A stretch of 64,000 nucleotides of DNA. It comes from Isoetes taiwanensis (taxonomy: Eukaryota > Streptophyta > Lycopodiopsida > Isoetales > Isoetaceae). The position numbers and the translations under genes are program-made. The stretch covers positions 713,407 through 777,406 of the forward strand of contig JAJEKV010000140.1 of NCBI GenBank assembly GCA_021234155.1, read 5' to 3'. Of this stretch, positions 45,543 to 54,262 are shown in pieces. The notes under the pieces are model-generated. The model was not told where the DNA came from. It worked only from the letters and a program-made list of their open reading frames with translations, and searched no databases. The first letter of the stretch is position 1. Each line of letters opens with the position of its first letter.

Positions 45543-45810
45543 GGTTGGTGCGTGCCAAAGCCTCTGCGTCGCGAACGCAGGTGGCTCCGGCGCGGTTCGA
45601 CCCGATTTCGGAAATTTTCGGCTCAGGTGATGGTTTCGGGAAGTTTGAAGATGCTAACATGTCTAATTGGCATGATTCTAATCTAACTAGCAATTTTTCG
45701 CATGCAAAATGGACATCAAATGGTGTCAGATTGACGAAATCGGGTTGGTGCGCGCCAAACGTCTGCGTCGCGGACGCAGGTGGCTCCGGCGCGGTCCGAC
45801 CCGATTTCGG
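45543..45810 (-). repeat. Two copies of a ~70-bp GC-rich module with a hairpin
   Basis: GGTTGGTGCG(T/C)GCCAAA...CTGCGTCGCG(A/G)ACGCAG then GTGGCTCCGGCGCGG and CGACCCGATTTCGG occur at 45543-45612 and 45742-45810, 199 bp apart. CTGCGT/ACGCAG forms a 6-bp stem with a CGCG(A/G) loop. The pair lies 180-450 bp upstream of the TATA box of the 518-aa ORF, where enhancer or operator modules would be expected. Confidence 0.7.
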
Positions 45811-45967
45811 GTGTTTGGGTCAGGGTTCCAAAAATTTTTACTAGGGTGCTAACTAATTAAATTTACTATGGATATTTTAATCATTATACACAAAACTAGG
45901 CTACAATTGGAGCTACTTAACCACATTTTCATGCAATTATCGAATCAATTTACAAACAAATTTTATA

Positions 45968-46200
45968 TATTTATAAGAATAGAATAGAATAGAATAGGTT
46001 TTTAGCGTCCACGGAGACCAACTGGCCTATGGGACCCAAACAAAAAGAGAGCAGCAAGCGTATTACTGACAGGATTAAAAAACCCCCGCCCCGAAGGGTT
46101 TTCGAGGGAAAAACCTTAGCAGTAATAAGCATGCTGGCAGACTGTACAATTGCATAGGACAGTTCAAGACCGTCCCGTAGGACACAAACGAGTCCGTGCA
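45968..46200 (-). mobile_element. 3' end of a non-LTR element with (TATTC)n tail
   Basis: The minus strand ends in a (CTATT)n tail (plus-strand AGAATAGAATAGAATAG at 45979-45996), preceded by sequence whose plus-strand text TTTTTAGCGTCCACGG, then CTATGGGAC, matches the 3' end of the insertion at 51645-52521 in inverted orientation. It is a 5'-truncated copy of the same LINE/SINE family, placed between the H3-like gene and the 518-aa ORF. Confidence 0.6.
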
Positions 46201-46272
46201 TCCATAACCTCCTGGAGGTATGACCCCAATTTAATTACATTAATTATTAATATTATACAAAATTTGGGAGGC

Positions 46273-47139
46273 TCAAGGGTACTCCTTGCGGATCCTCCGC
46301 GCCAAGTGGAGATCCTTGGGCATCACGGTCACCCTCTTGGCGTGGATTGCACACAAGTTCCCTTCTTCAAAAAGCTGGGTGAGCTCCACCTCGGCTGCCA
46401 CCTGCAGGACCCGTGTCGTCAACGATGTCACCCTATAGTCGGTGACGAACTCCTGCATCACTTCCCGCATCAGGCGCTCAAAAGGAGCCTTCCTGATCAG
46501 GAGATTAGTGCACTGCTGGAAGTGCCTAATCTCCCGAAAAACACGGGCGTGCCGAGAATTAGGCCCATGGTGGGCCTTCTTGGGTTTCTCTGGGCGTGGA
46601 GGCAGCGGCTTGGGTTGATTCTTGCTGGGTCGGCCGCCTTCAACGTACCGCTCGACGTTCTGCCGGCAGTACCAGTCATTATACCTCGTCCAACGACGGA
46701 GGTATTCCTGGTATGCTTTGAGGCGGCGTATGAAAAGGCGCTCCTCTCGCAACGCGAACGGTCGCTCGTCCACCTTCTGCTTTTTCACCACCTTTGGTGG
46801 CTTGGGCCACTTGGGGTAAGGTGGTCTTGCGTTGGGATCTAAGGATTCCCCAACGACCTCGTTCTCTTCCTCCTCCGCTTCCTCTTCGTCATCTCCTCCT
46901 CCTCCTTCCTCTGCGGTTCGCTGAGTGCCCGCCGACGAAGAGCTGCTGCTGCTGCTGCTAGGCGCCTCCTCCTCCTTGGAGATGTGGAAGGTGTCGTCGC
47001 TGGAGGAGAACACCTCTTCACCCGGCTTGGGTCGAAGGTGTGGCGGAATCTGTTTGGTGTGTCGACCCACTGCTACCTGCGCCATCGAGACGGTGGGTCT
47101 CTCCCCAAACTTCCTAGCTATCTGTTTGGTGCGTGCCAT
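46273..47139 (-). CDS. Histone H3-like protein encoded by the chromovirus
   Basis: 288 codons, intact. Residues 1-10 are [10 protein letters not shown], the H3 tail start with K4 and K9 kept, T6 changed to I and S10 to F. Residues 45-95 are a Ser run plus a long acidic stretch, 100-125 Pro/Lys-rich, 126-170 basic and aromatic, 171-195 Pro/Lys-rich. Residues 200-288 are a complete H3 histone fold ([43 protein letters not shown]). By hand, about 54 of 90 positions match canonical H3, with no gap in loop 1. The H113/R116/D123 tetramer contacts and C110 are present; K56 is Q and K79 is V. Canonical H3 has a ~45-residue tail; here it is ~199. The unlengthened loop 1 argues against CENH3. A TATA-like box lies ~90 bp upstream. 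Family knowledge says histone folds pair with H4; any role in the element is inference. Confidence 0.92.
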   Translation of the reverse strand: MARTKQIARKFGERPTVSMAQVAVGRHTKQIPPHLRPKPGEEVFSSSDDTFHISKEEEAPSSSSSSSSSAGTQRTAEEGGGGDDEEEAEEEENEVVGESLDPNARPPYPKWPKPPKVVKKQKVDERPFALREERLFIRRLKAYQEYLRRWTRYNDWYCRQNVERYVEGGRPSKNQPKPLPPRPEKPKKAHHGPNSRHARVFREIRHFQQCTNLLIRKAPFERLMREVMQEFVTDYRVTSLTTRVLQVAAEVELTQLFEEGNLCAIHAKRVTVMPKDLHLARRIRKEYP

Positions 47140-47225
47140 ACTTGACGGTTTAGAAAATGGGTGACCTAAGGCTGAGCAAGAGAGATATGGCGGAGGAAGA
47201 GTTTGGGAGGGAAATGAGGTGGCAA

Positions 47226-47237
47226 GATATTTAAAAA
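47226..47237 (-). promoter_or_regulatory. TATA-like box for the H3-like gene
   Basis: On the minus strand TTTTTAAATATC lies ~90 bp upstream of the ATG, with a CT-rich leader (CACCTCATTTCCCTCCC) following. Weaker than the other two TATA boxes near the accessory ORFs, but similarly placed. Confidence 0.5.
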
Positions 47238-47704
47238 GGAGGGTCCCTGGGAATATTCTCCTACCATTAATAGGCCTACTTATTAGCCCCCCTTATTAAT
47301 TACACCAATGTACCCTAATTATTAGTACATATTTAATTATTGGTATACATACTTAATTTCGTATTATACCTTAAAATTTTCAAATTTTCTAATAGTTTGA
47401 AGTATTAATTATGGATTTGCGCCATTTTTCACTCAGGTCTCAGATTGGCATAATTCTTCGACCCATTTTAGGTGAAATTTGATGCAGATGCATAATTTTC
47501 ACTTCAATTTTACTAGAAGGTGAACTTGACTCATTCATTTCTTCGTCTAACACTTAACCTATTTTCGGACCCACTACCTAGGAGAAATTTTTTTCCCTTA
47601 TTTTCGAGGTTCGATGGTGGAAATTTTTATTTCACACCCTATAGGCCTGTTAGACTACTTTCATGGTTATGGTCAGTGCTAGTTTCTGGTCAACCAAGAA
47701 CATC

Positions 47705-47716
47705 GCTCTGATACCA
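47705..47716 (-). promoter_or_regulatory. Primer-binding site of the chromovirus (initiator Met-tRNA)
   Basis: Plus-strand GCTCTGATACCA is the complement of TGGTATCAGAGC and lies one base from the LTR boundary TGTGACG. It defines this LTR as 5' and the element as minus-strand. Confidence 0.92.
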
Positions 47717-47717
47717 T

Positions 47718-49358
47718 TGTGACGCTCCCTGCTAAATGTACGGCACCCGGCCGTACACTCGGCAGGAAATCCCCCATCCGGTCCTTCAACCGCACGGGCC
47801 CTCCGTCCATCCCGCACTCTGAGATGATCGTGGTGCGGGAAGGGGACACGAAGGTGTCTTGCGTGCCCTTCCCCTATGGGCTCCTATCACAGCGGAAGCA
47901 CAAACATCGTCAGAACTAGCAATACAAAACACATACTACCTCGAAGGGTAGCTCATCTACATATCCATAGGTGCAAAGAACATAATCATATGCCATAAAA
48001 CAGGAGAGCTCCTACCCGTGGCTCCGACACATAGGGGGAGTCGACTGACTGGATAGGCCTCAAGATAGAGCAGACCGAGTCATAACAATGGCGGGGCTGG
48101 TATAAGACAATGGCTAGGGTTGACCACTCCATCCGCCCCTCCTGTGCATACTTTGCAGATGGGCTAGATCAGGCTCTGACATGACTCTAACCTCCCGGAT
48201 ACGCAATTCCATGGCATCACCCATCGGGACTACTCCAGGTTGCATCTCCCTGTTCCGTCGAGGTAGGAAGGGTTGCATCTCCTCTTCCCAGGGTCTAGAG
48301 GCTCCACGGGTGGCTAGAGAATCGTGGTGACACACGATTCGTACCCGACTGAACCCCCCAAAACAAGAGCCAAGCTGACACTTGCAACTCTTGAGAGGCA
48401 GGGCGACACCATCGCCCCAGGAGGTGTCGGACCCATGCTCGGCCCACACGAAGTGACCGACCATAAGCCTAGCCCACTATGGGATCCCCCGTAGCCCCCA
48501 CTCGGCAGGGATCCTCCCTCCATCTTGCCTCTAGCCCCGTTATGTAGTGCTGAGTCACATCATAGCTTCCATAGCCCGGTGGGTTCCTATGCACAGGCCG
48601 CAACTAATAGGAACTAAGGGATCTACACTAGGAGCATACTACACATGGCCCTAGGTCTCTACCCCCTTTTCCAATACAAGAGGAGCAACATGATCAACCA
48701 ACATCACATACATCACATCATGATCACTATCATATGAACATCTTAACCTAATCATACACATCTAACTAACAGTTAGGGTTCCTTGATTAGGGTTCAAGAT
48801 GTTCAACAAAGGTTCTAGGGTGGCTCTACTCTAGACACGAAGTACTAACCCATCTGGAGTGCTAACCTCCAGATGAACTAACATGAACTCTACTCAACCT
48901 ACCTCCTCCAGAAGCGCTTCCTCCCATCCCTGGCGTCTCCATGCTCCTTGACGTGGGTCGAAGGCTTGCTCCCTCAACGATCATGCACACCTTCCAGGGG
49001 CTGCTGTTCCAGGCTAGGCTATGACGAACGGTGCTCGAAACGGGGTTTCGGGCACGTAGATGAGAGTTCAGGTGCTAGGTCAGGGGAAAGGGTCTAGGGT
49101 TAGGGTTAGAGCCCATATAGGTGTGGGTCCACATGGGATGCCACGTGGCACCACTAGGACGAGGCCGTGTGGCGGTTGCCCAATAGGATAAGGCCATGTG
49201 GAAATGGGCCTTATCCTAAGGTTATTTAAGTTAAACAATTAACTTAGATGTGCACCCCTTGCCACTTTCTAAGGCATACAAGGCTACCTAGGTAGACTTT
49301 ATGGTGACGGGTCCAGGAATATACGTATTTATAGCGTATATTCCCCTGGAACGTCACA
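47718..49358 (-). repeat. 5' LTR of the chromovirus, complete (1641 bp)
   Basis: Bounded by TGTGACG and CGTCACA, a 7-bp inverted terminal repeat. The part from 48469 matches the truncated 3' LTR at 37901-38782. A diverged relative of its left half is at 56832-57480. Contains short TAGGGTTAGGGTTAG runs near 49094. Confidence 0.93.
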
Positions 49359-49487
49359 GAAGATGAGAATGGGGGGGACGAAGATCCTCCCAATGTAACA
49401 GGAAAAAAAAAATAAAAAGGAAAACGTAATAGAAACAGATGGGATGGGGAACATGAAAAGGAAGAAAGGATCTCCAAACATCTCCCA

Positions 49488-50707
49488 ATGAATCATAAGA
49501 TTCTTAGCTGGAATATTAGGGGAGTAAAATCCACGGAATACAAGAAAAACAGATTATCAAATGCAATCAAGGAGATAAATCCAGACGTAATATGCCTACA
49601 GGAGCATAACTGTAAACAGGGGGAGATACATGAATTGTTCAACACAATAGGTAAAGAATATGTGGGTATTGCTGCAGTAAAGATACCTCTAGTGCAGGCA
49701 CTCTGATCGCCTGGAAGAAGGACGTAAAAGTATGTGATTCACATGTAGACAGGTTTGGTAGGTGGGCTATAATTCTATGGCAACATGAAGGTAGAATATG
49801 GGGTTTGGTGAATATTTATGCCCATAACAACCCCAGGGGCAAAGGTGCTTTATGGGCCACTCTCAGACATAGATTGAAAAGCTTTGGAAGTCAGGTAGCT
49901 TGGCTCATGGCAGGGGATTTTAATATGGTGGAGGCAGTCGAGGATAGACAAAGGGTATTGTCAAAAATAGTACACGGGTTTGAGAAAGTTCAGTGGAGTA
50001 ACTTGGTAGAGGATATGGGCTTCATGGAGCTGGATGGAGATAAGGGATTTACATGGTGCAATGGATGGCTGGGAACAGGGAGGACGTATGCAAGGCACGA
50101 TAGATGCTATATGAATGACGTGGCTTTCTCCATCCTCCCAAACCTTCAAAGGTCCAATCAATTAAAGAATGCTATCTCCGATCATAATCCACAGGTGATA
50201 TCTACTAAGAAATGTCAGTTTAGCACTTCTAAAACAGTATTCAAATTAAATACCAGATATTTGAAAGACCCAGATTTTGTGGAGTCTTGCAAAAGCATAT
50301 GGCAAACGGCTTTTAGTATGGGTTCTGGTATGGAAACCATGATAACAGCTCTTTCAAATATAAAAAATTACGCCAAAAGCTGGGGTAGAGCTAAAGTGCA
50401 AAAAGAAAGGGAAGAATTGGATATTCTTTATGGCCAACTCCTCTCTCTTAGAGCATTGGGCCCCAATGATGGGACGGAGGAGAAAAGGATAATAGAACAG
50501 ATAAAGACAATAGAAGATGTCAAGATAGCGGAAAATAGATGTAAAGCAGGATTGACCTGGCTAAAGGAAGCTGATAAATGCACAAAGTTCTTCTTTAAGA
50601 CAGCTAAAGAAAAGAAGAGATCCTCCACATTATCATCCATCACTCATAACGATGGTTCAATTCTCAATTCTCAATTCTCCAGGATATCTCAAAAGGTATT
50701 TATATAA
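49488..50707 (+). pseudogene. L1 ORF2 endonuclease domain, frameshifted
   Basis: Begins MNHKILSWNIRGVKS, then DVICLQEHN, the N and E signatures of the AP-type endonuclease that nicks target DNA for reverse transcription. A frameshift near 49690 is followed by VNIYAH, AGDFNM and, near 50180, SDHNP (the catalytic H region). A linker toward RT follows (NRCKAGLTWLKEADKCTKFFFKTAKEKK). The domain order is normal for plant L1. The frame is interrupted, so no active protein. Confidence 0.85.
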
Positions 50708-51644
50708 CCATTTCAAAGCTTTCTTTGGAGAACACAATTTACCATTTCAAGAGACCTTCGAAGAGCTGGTGGTCTCAAAAGTCTCACCTATAATAGATTC
50801 TAGTCAGCAAGACATACTAAGTCTTCCCCTCTCTATAGAGGACCTTCAAAAGGCCACCTTTCTACTGGCTAAAAATAAATGTCCGGGTATGGATGGAATT
50901 CCCATAGAATTCTATCAAAGCAATTGGGAATGGGTCAAGAATGATATCTTCTCTACATATACAGACTTTATGCAAGCTGAAAATCTAAACCCAAGATTGA
51001 ACACAAGATGTATCTCCTTAGTTCCCAAGAGTAAGGAGCCAAGCACAATCAACGATTGGAGACCCATCACACTTTTATCTGCTTTCTATAAAATCATAGC
51101 TAAGGCTATGGCAGAGAAGATCAAACCAATTCTAGCTGAAGGCATCTCACAAGCCCAATCTGGCTTTCTACCAGGTAGGAGTATCCTAAGCAATGTTGCA
51201 TCAGCATTTGAAGGTTTACATTGGGCTAGAAAAACATGACAAAAGGTGGCCTATCTAAAGCTAGACTTTACCAAAGCTTATGACAGTATCAGATGGAGTT
51301 TTCTGCATAAAATGATGTTGGGTTATGAAAATATTTTTACAGAAGGGGTCATGAAACTTCTGCGATCTGCTCGAGCTTCAGTCTTATTCCAAGGTGAACC
51401 CTCTCCAATATTTTACATAAAGAGGGGCATCAAGCAAGGGTGCCTCCTAGCCCCATTCCTCTTCAATATTGCAGCAGAAGCACTTTCACAAATATTCACG
51501 CAAGCCTCTGCAGACGATATGATTCAGGGACTACAAATGTTGGATGGCTCTCAACAAATATGTAACCAATACGCAGATGACACATTTCTATTCATAGAGG
51601 CAGAGGAAGATAACCTGTCATGTGCAGGTAAATTACTAGCCTCA

Positions 51645-52521
51645 TCTATGATCGTGTCTATTGAGAGATGGACACACTTATTATAGTTAATACATGCCTT
51701 CGTTCCAGACCCTAAAGCCCAGTATGTGGGCACAAGTGATGCCTCAGTACAGACACTAGATACCGAATTACAGCCACAAAAGAAACATTGTGTTGAAGCG
51801 GAAGTGCAGACATTGGAAAAAGAACATATTGAGGTGGGCGTACAGACATCTCCACAATCCCAAGGGGACCAGGAGTCGCAGTGCCAAGCTAGTAGACAGT
51901 ATCTTCTGTTACTAGGAGCCTGAACTTGCGTATTATAGGGGTTGCAGAGGCAGAAGATGATGCCCTTTCTGATATGGATGCTGCTTTGCATTTTTTCACT
52001 GATGTCATGCATGTGAAGGCTGATGGAGTTGTCTCCGCTACTAGGGTGGGAGCGGCAAGACTTGATCGTCCTCGCCATCTTTTGGTTCAGTTTCAAGACA
52101 CTCTTAGCCGTTTACATGTTCTTCAGCATGGAAACCATCTCAGAGGGACTAGTTTCTCAGTACATGAGGACCTCTCCCCTCTTCAATTGTGTAACCGTAA
52201 GGAGGAGCTCTGCAAGGTGAGGGCAGCCCGCCTGCAAAAGAAATGGGCAGTGTACAGGGGAGGTGCAGCAATTATTCTAGATCAATGGCCTTCCAATCCT
52301 TGGACTGGCTATGTCTAGATAATTTTAGAAGCATAAGTTTTCCACTAGCATTAGCATTATCTTATCTTATTCTTGGTAGTCTTTTAATATTTGGTTATTG
52401 TGTTTGGTGATGGGGCCTAGTCCCCAGGTTTTAGATGGGCTGTTGCCCTTGCATGTGCCGTCCCATAACCCGTTGGGTTCCCGTGGACGTAAAAATTTCT
52501 TATCTTATCTTATCTTCTCAA
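51645..52521 (+). mobile_element. Nested non-LTR insertion carrying only an ORF1-like gene
   Basis: 877 bp flanked by TAGCCTCA at 51637-51644 and 52522-52529, with a (TTATC)n 3' tail (52497-52516). It holds an ORF1-type protein but no endonuclease or reverse transcriptase, so it must depend on another LINE for movement. Its 3' end is shared with the fragment at 45968-46200, showing a family present in more than one copy. Confidence 0.8.
51726..52318 (+). pseudogene. LINE ORF1p-like RNA-binding protein, one frameshift
   Basis: The first part (MGTSDASVQTLDTEL...) is Gln/Glu-rich. After a frameshift near 51920 comes the RRM-like and C-terminal core: NLRIIGVAEAEDD, a VG.ARLDRPRHLLVQF strand and LRGTSFSVHEDLSP. 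These match the arrangement of L1 ORF1 proteins, which bind element RNA as a chaperone. A TAG at 52316 ends it, followed by a ~190-bp 3' untranslated part. Confidence 0.7.
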
Positions 52522-53258
52522 TAGCCTCAGGTTGTCTCATAAATTGGAAAAAATGCGCAGTACAGTGGCCTTTGGAAGACCCGCATCCTGCATGCTTGAC
52601 AATCCTACCATGGAAAATAATCCCAGAGGGTGAGCATTCCAACCTGTTAGGTATTCCAGTGGGCATTAATATCGCTACTGCACAAATATGGGACGAAATA
52701 CTGCTAGGCCTTCAGAAACACTTAAATTGGTGGAAGATGGCAAAGCTATCACTTGCAGGACGGATCACTGTGGCAAAACACGTGTTACGTAATACTCATA
52801 TCTATACGTCATCAATTTTACTAGCCCCAAAGGAGAAGGCACAAGAATTAGAAGGGTTAGTCCGCAACTTTGTCTGTGGAGGGAACAAAGAAGGGGCAGT
52901 GGTCAAAATCGCTTGGTGGAAGTGCAAGAGAGATAAGACAGAAGGAGGAATTGGAATGGTCGACATATCATTATAGAGCAAAGTATTAATAGCCAAATTC
53001 ATATGGATGATCCTACAGAAAAGGATGAAGTCTCCAGGTATGCACCTCATCAACCAGGCCCTATTAGCTTCATGTAAGCATAGTAAGCCCTCCGTTAAAG
53101 TCTCATTTCCATGGTCACTCTTTTTTTATCTTAAGCCATGTAGAGAAGCATCTCCATTCCTGAAGGGTCTAATTTCGGCTTGGCAAGTCATAAAAAAACT
53201 TTTTACACTTGACATCAACAAGTTCGAAGCAGAGACTTCTCCTCCATGGTAGGTACCA

Positions 53259-54116
53259 GTGGTACTGCACAACAAACAAGGCCCTTTAGGTATGGTGGCT
53301 GATGCAAAGATCGTAAAGAGGTGGAAAAATTGTGGAATTGATTCCTGTGCCCAGTGGTACAAGGGAGAGCAGTTAGTCAGTTGGGCAGAATTTCAGGTTT
53401 GTTTTGCCTTAAAGGACGCAGACAAAATAATATGGGAAAGTGTGGCTACAGTACTCCCAAACACTATAACTATAGGAGATCAAAATCCATGGGTTCTACA
53501 CCCCACGATTCAGCCTAACAAGTTTGTGAAATCAAGTTACAGAAGCTTGAGGACTAAGGGTGTACTTCCAATATCTAACAAATGGGAACTAGTGATCACA
53601 GAGGAAAACCTTAAAAACATCTGGAGAGATGCATGGCAGAAATATCTGCCCCCACGGATAAACGCTTTCCTTTGGCAAGTGATACACAGGGTTCCAAGGG
53701 TCAATCAACTAGTCTCCAAATGGGACAATAAAGTCAGCCCACTATGCCCCATTTGCGAGGCTGAACAGGAATCCATTGAACATTGTCTGGTGGAATGTGA
53801 GAAGCTGCAAGTAGTATGGGCATGGAGCCTGGACAGCTTTGAATACCCGTTAGGTACCACGGAACTGTTGTTGGGTATCCTTCCCCTAGATTGGTGCACC
53901 ATGAAGAAGGTGGCCTTCCATATAGCTAGATCCTGGACAATCTGGTCAATATGGAAAAGGAGAAATGCCTTAGTCTTCAAGGAGAATCAAGAGGTCATAT
54001 CACCAAATCAGCTTCTACATACGATACTTGAAAGGCTAAAAAAATTCAGGCTAGTGTTTGAGAGCGAAGAAGAAGTAAAGGTTGAAATATGGGGCACCTA
54101 CCTAAGTCTACACTAG
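53259..54116 (+). pseudogene. L1 ORF2 C-terminus with zf-RVT domain
   Basis: 285 open codons. The segment from IWRDAWQKYLPPRINAFLWQ through CPICEAEQESIEHCLVEC is the zf-RVT zinc-binding region (C-x2-C...H-x3-C type) found after RT in plant LINEs, followed by the WSIWKRRNALVF motif. In phase with RT remains upstream, apart from stops at 52974 and 53250. TAG ends it 130 bp before the poly(A). Confidence 0.88.
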
Positions 54117-54262
54117 GACGTCCAAGAGAGTAGTTCAAGAAGGAGCCATGTAGCTATCCTCATCTCAGATTTGCAGATGGGTGCTCCCCTGCCATGTGGC
54201 TGTGTATCATTCCCTTAAAGTAAATAAAGTCTATTTTTTATCTCTCAAAAAAAAAAAAAAAA

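Larger units (their letters stand above)
37901..49358 (-). mobile_element. Chromovirus (Ty3/gypsy) retrotransposon carrying extra ORFs
   Basis: A minus-strand element. It has a complete 5' LTR (47718-49358), a Met-tRNA primer site, a histone H3-like ORF, a 518-aa ORF, a gag N-terminus fused by deletion to the middle of protease, pol with chromodomain, a polypurine tract and a 3' LTR truncated by the CACTA element. The shared LTR parts are about 98% alike by eye. Accessory genes lying between the primer site and gag, in the same sense as gag-pol and each with a TATA box, are unusual for Ty3/gypsy elements. The right flank is L1 ORF2 sequence, so it inserted into a LINE. Deleted gag and protease make this copy non-autonomous. 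Confidence 0.92.
50652..52976 (+). pseudogene. L1 ORF2 reverse transcriptase domain, interrupted by a nested insertion
   Basis: Motifs in order: NKCPGMDGIPIEFYQ, SLVPKSKEPSTINDWRPI, QSGFLPGRS, a TGA stop at 51237-51239, LKLDFTKAYDSI, GIKQGCLLAPFLFN and the catalytic YADD in NQYADDTFLF. At 51637 the reading is broken by an 877-bp insertion with an 8-bp target duplication (TAGCCTCA). After it the domain resumes with CLINWKKCA and GRITVAKHVL. Removing insert plus one duplication copy restores the frame. A TAG at 52974 ends this part. Confidence 0.88.
49359..54262 (+). mobile_element. L1-type LINE, ORF2 remnant with poly(A) tail
   Basis: Plus-strand endonuclease, reverse transcriptase and zf-RVT domains in order, ending in AATAAAGTCTATTTTTTATCTCTC and a 16-A tail (54247-54262). 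The 5' side is cut by the chromovirus LTR at 49358, and ORF1 of this copy is not seen. Internal stops and frameshifts plus a nested 877-bp insertion show decay. The target duplication cannot be checked because the 5' end is missing. Confidence 0.9.

Noticed and set aside
46273-47139. Reading the H3-like protein as CENH3
   Set aside because: Its tail begins like canonical H3 and loop 1 aligns without the insertion typical of CENH3. Several centromere-type changes are missing.
48114-48523. Open frames inside the 5' LTR
   Set aside because: They lie in the LTR, do not resemble proteins, and their equivalents in the other LTR are broken.
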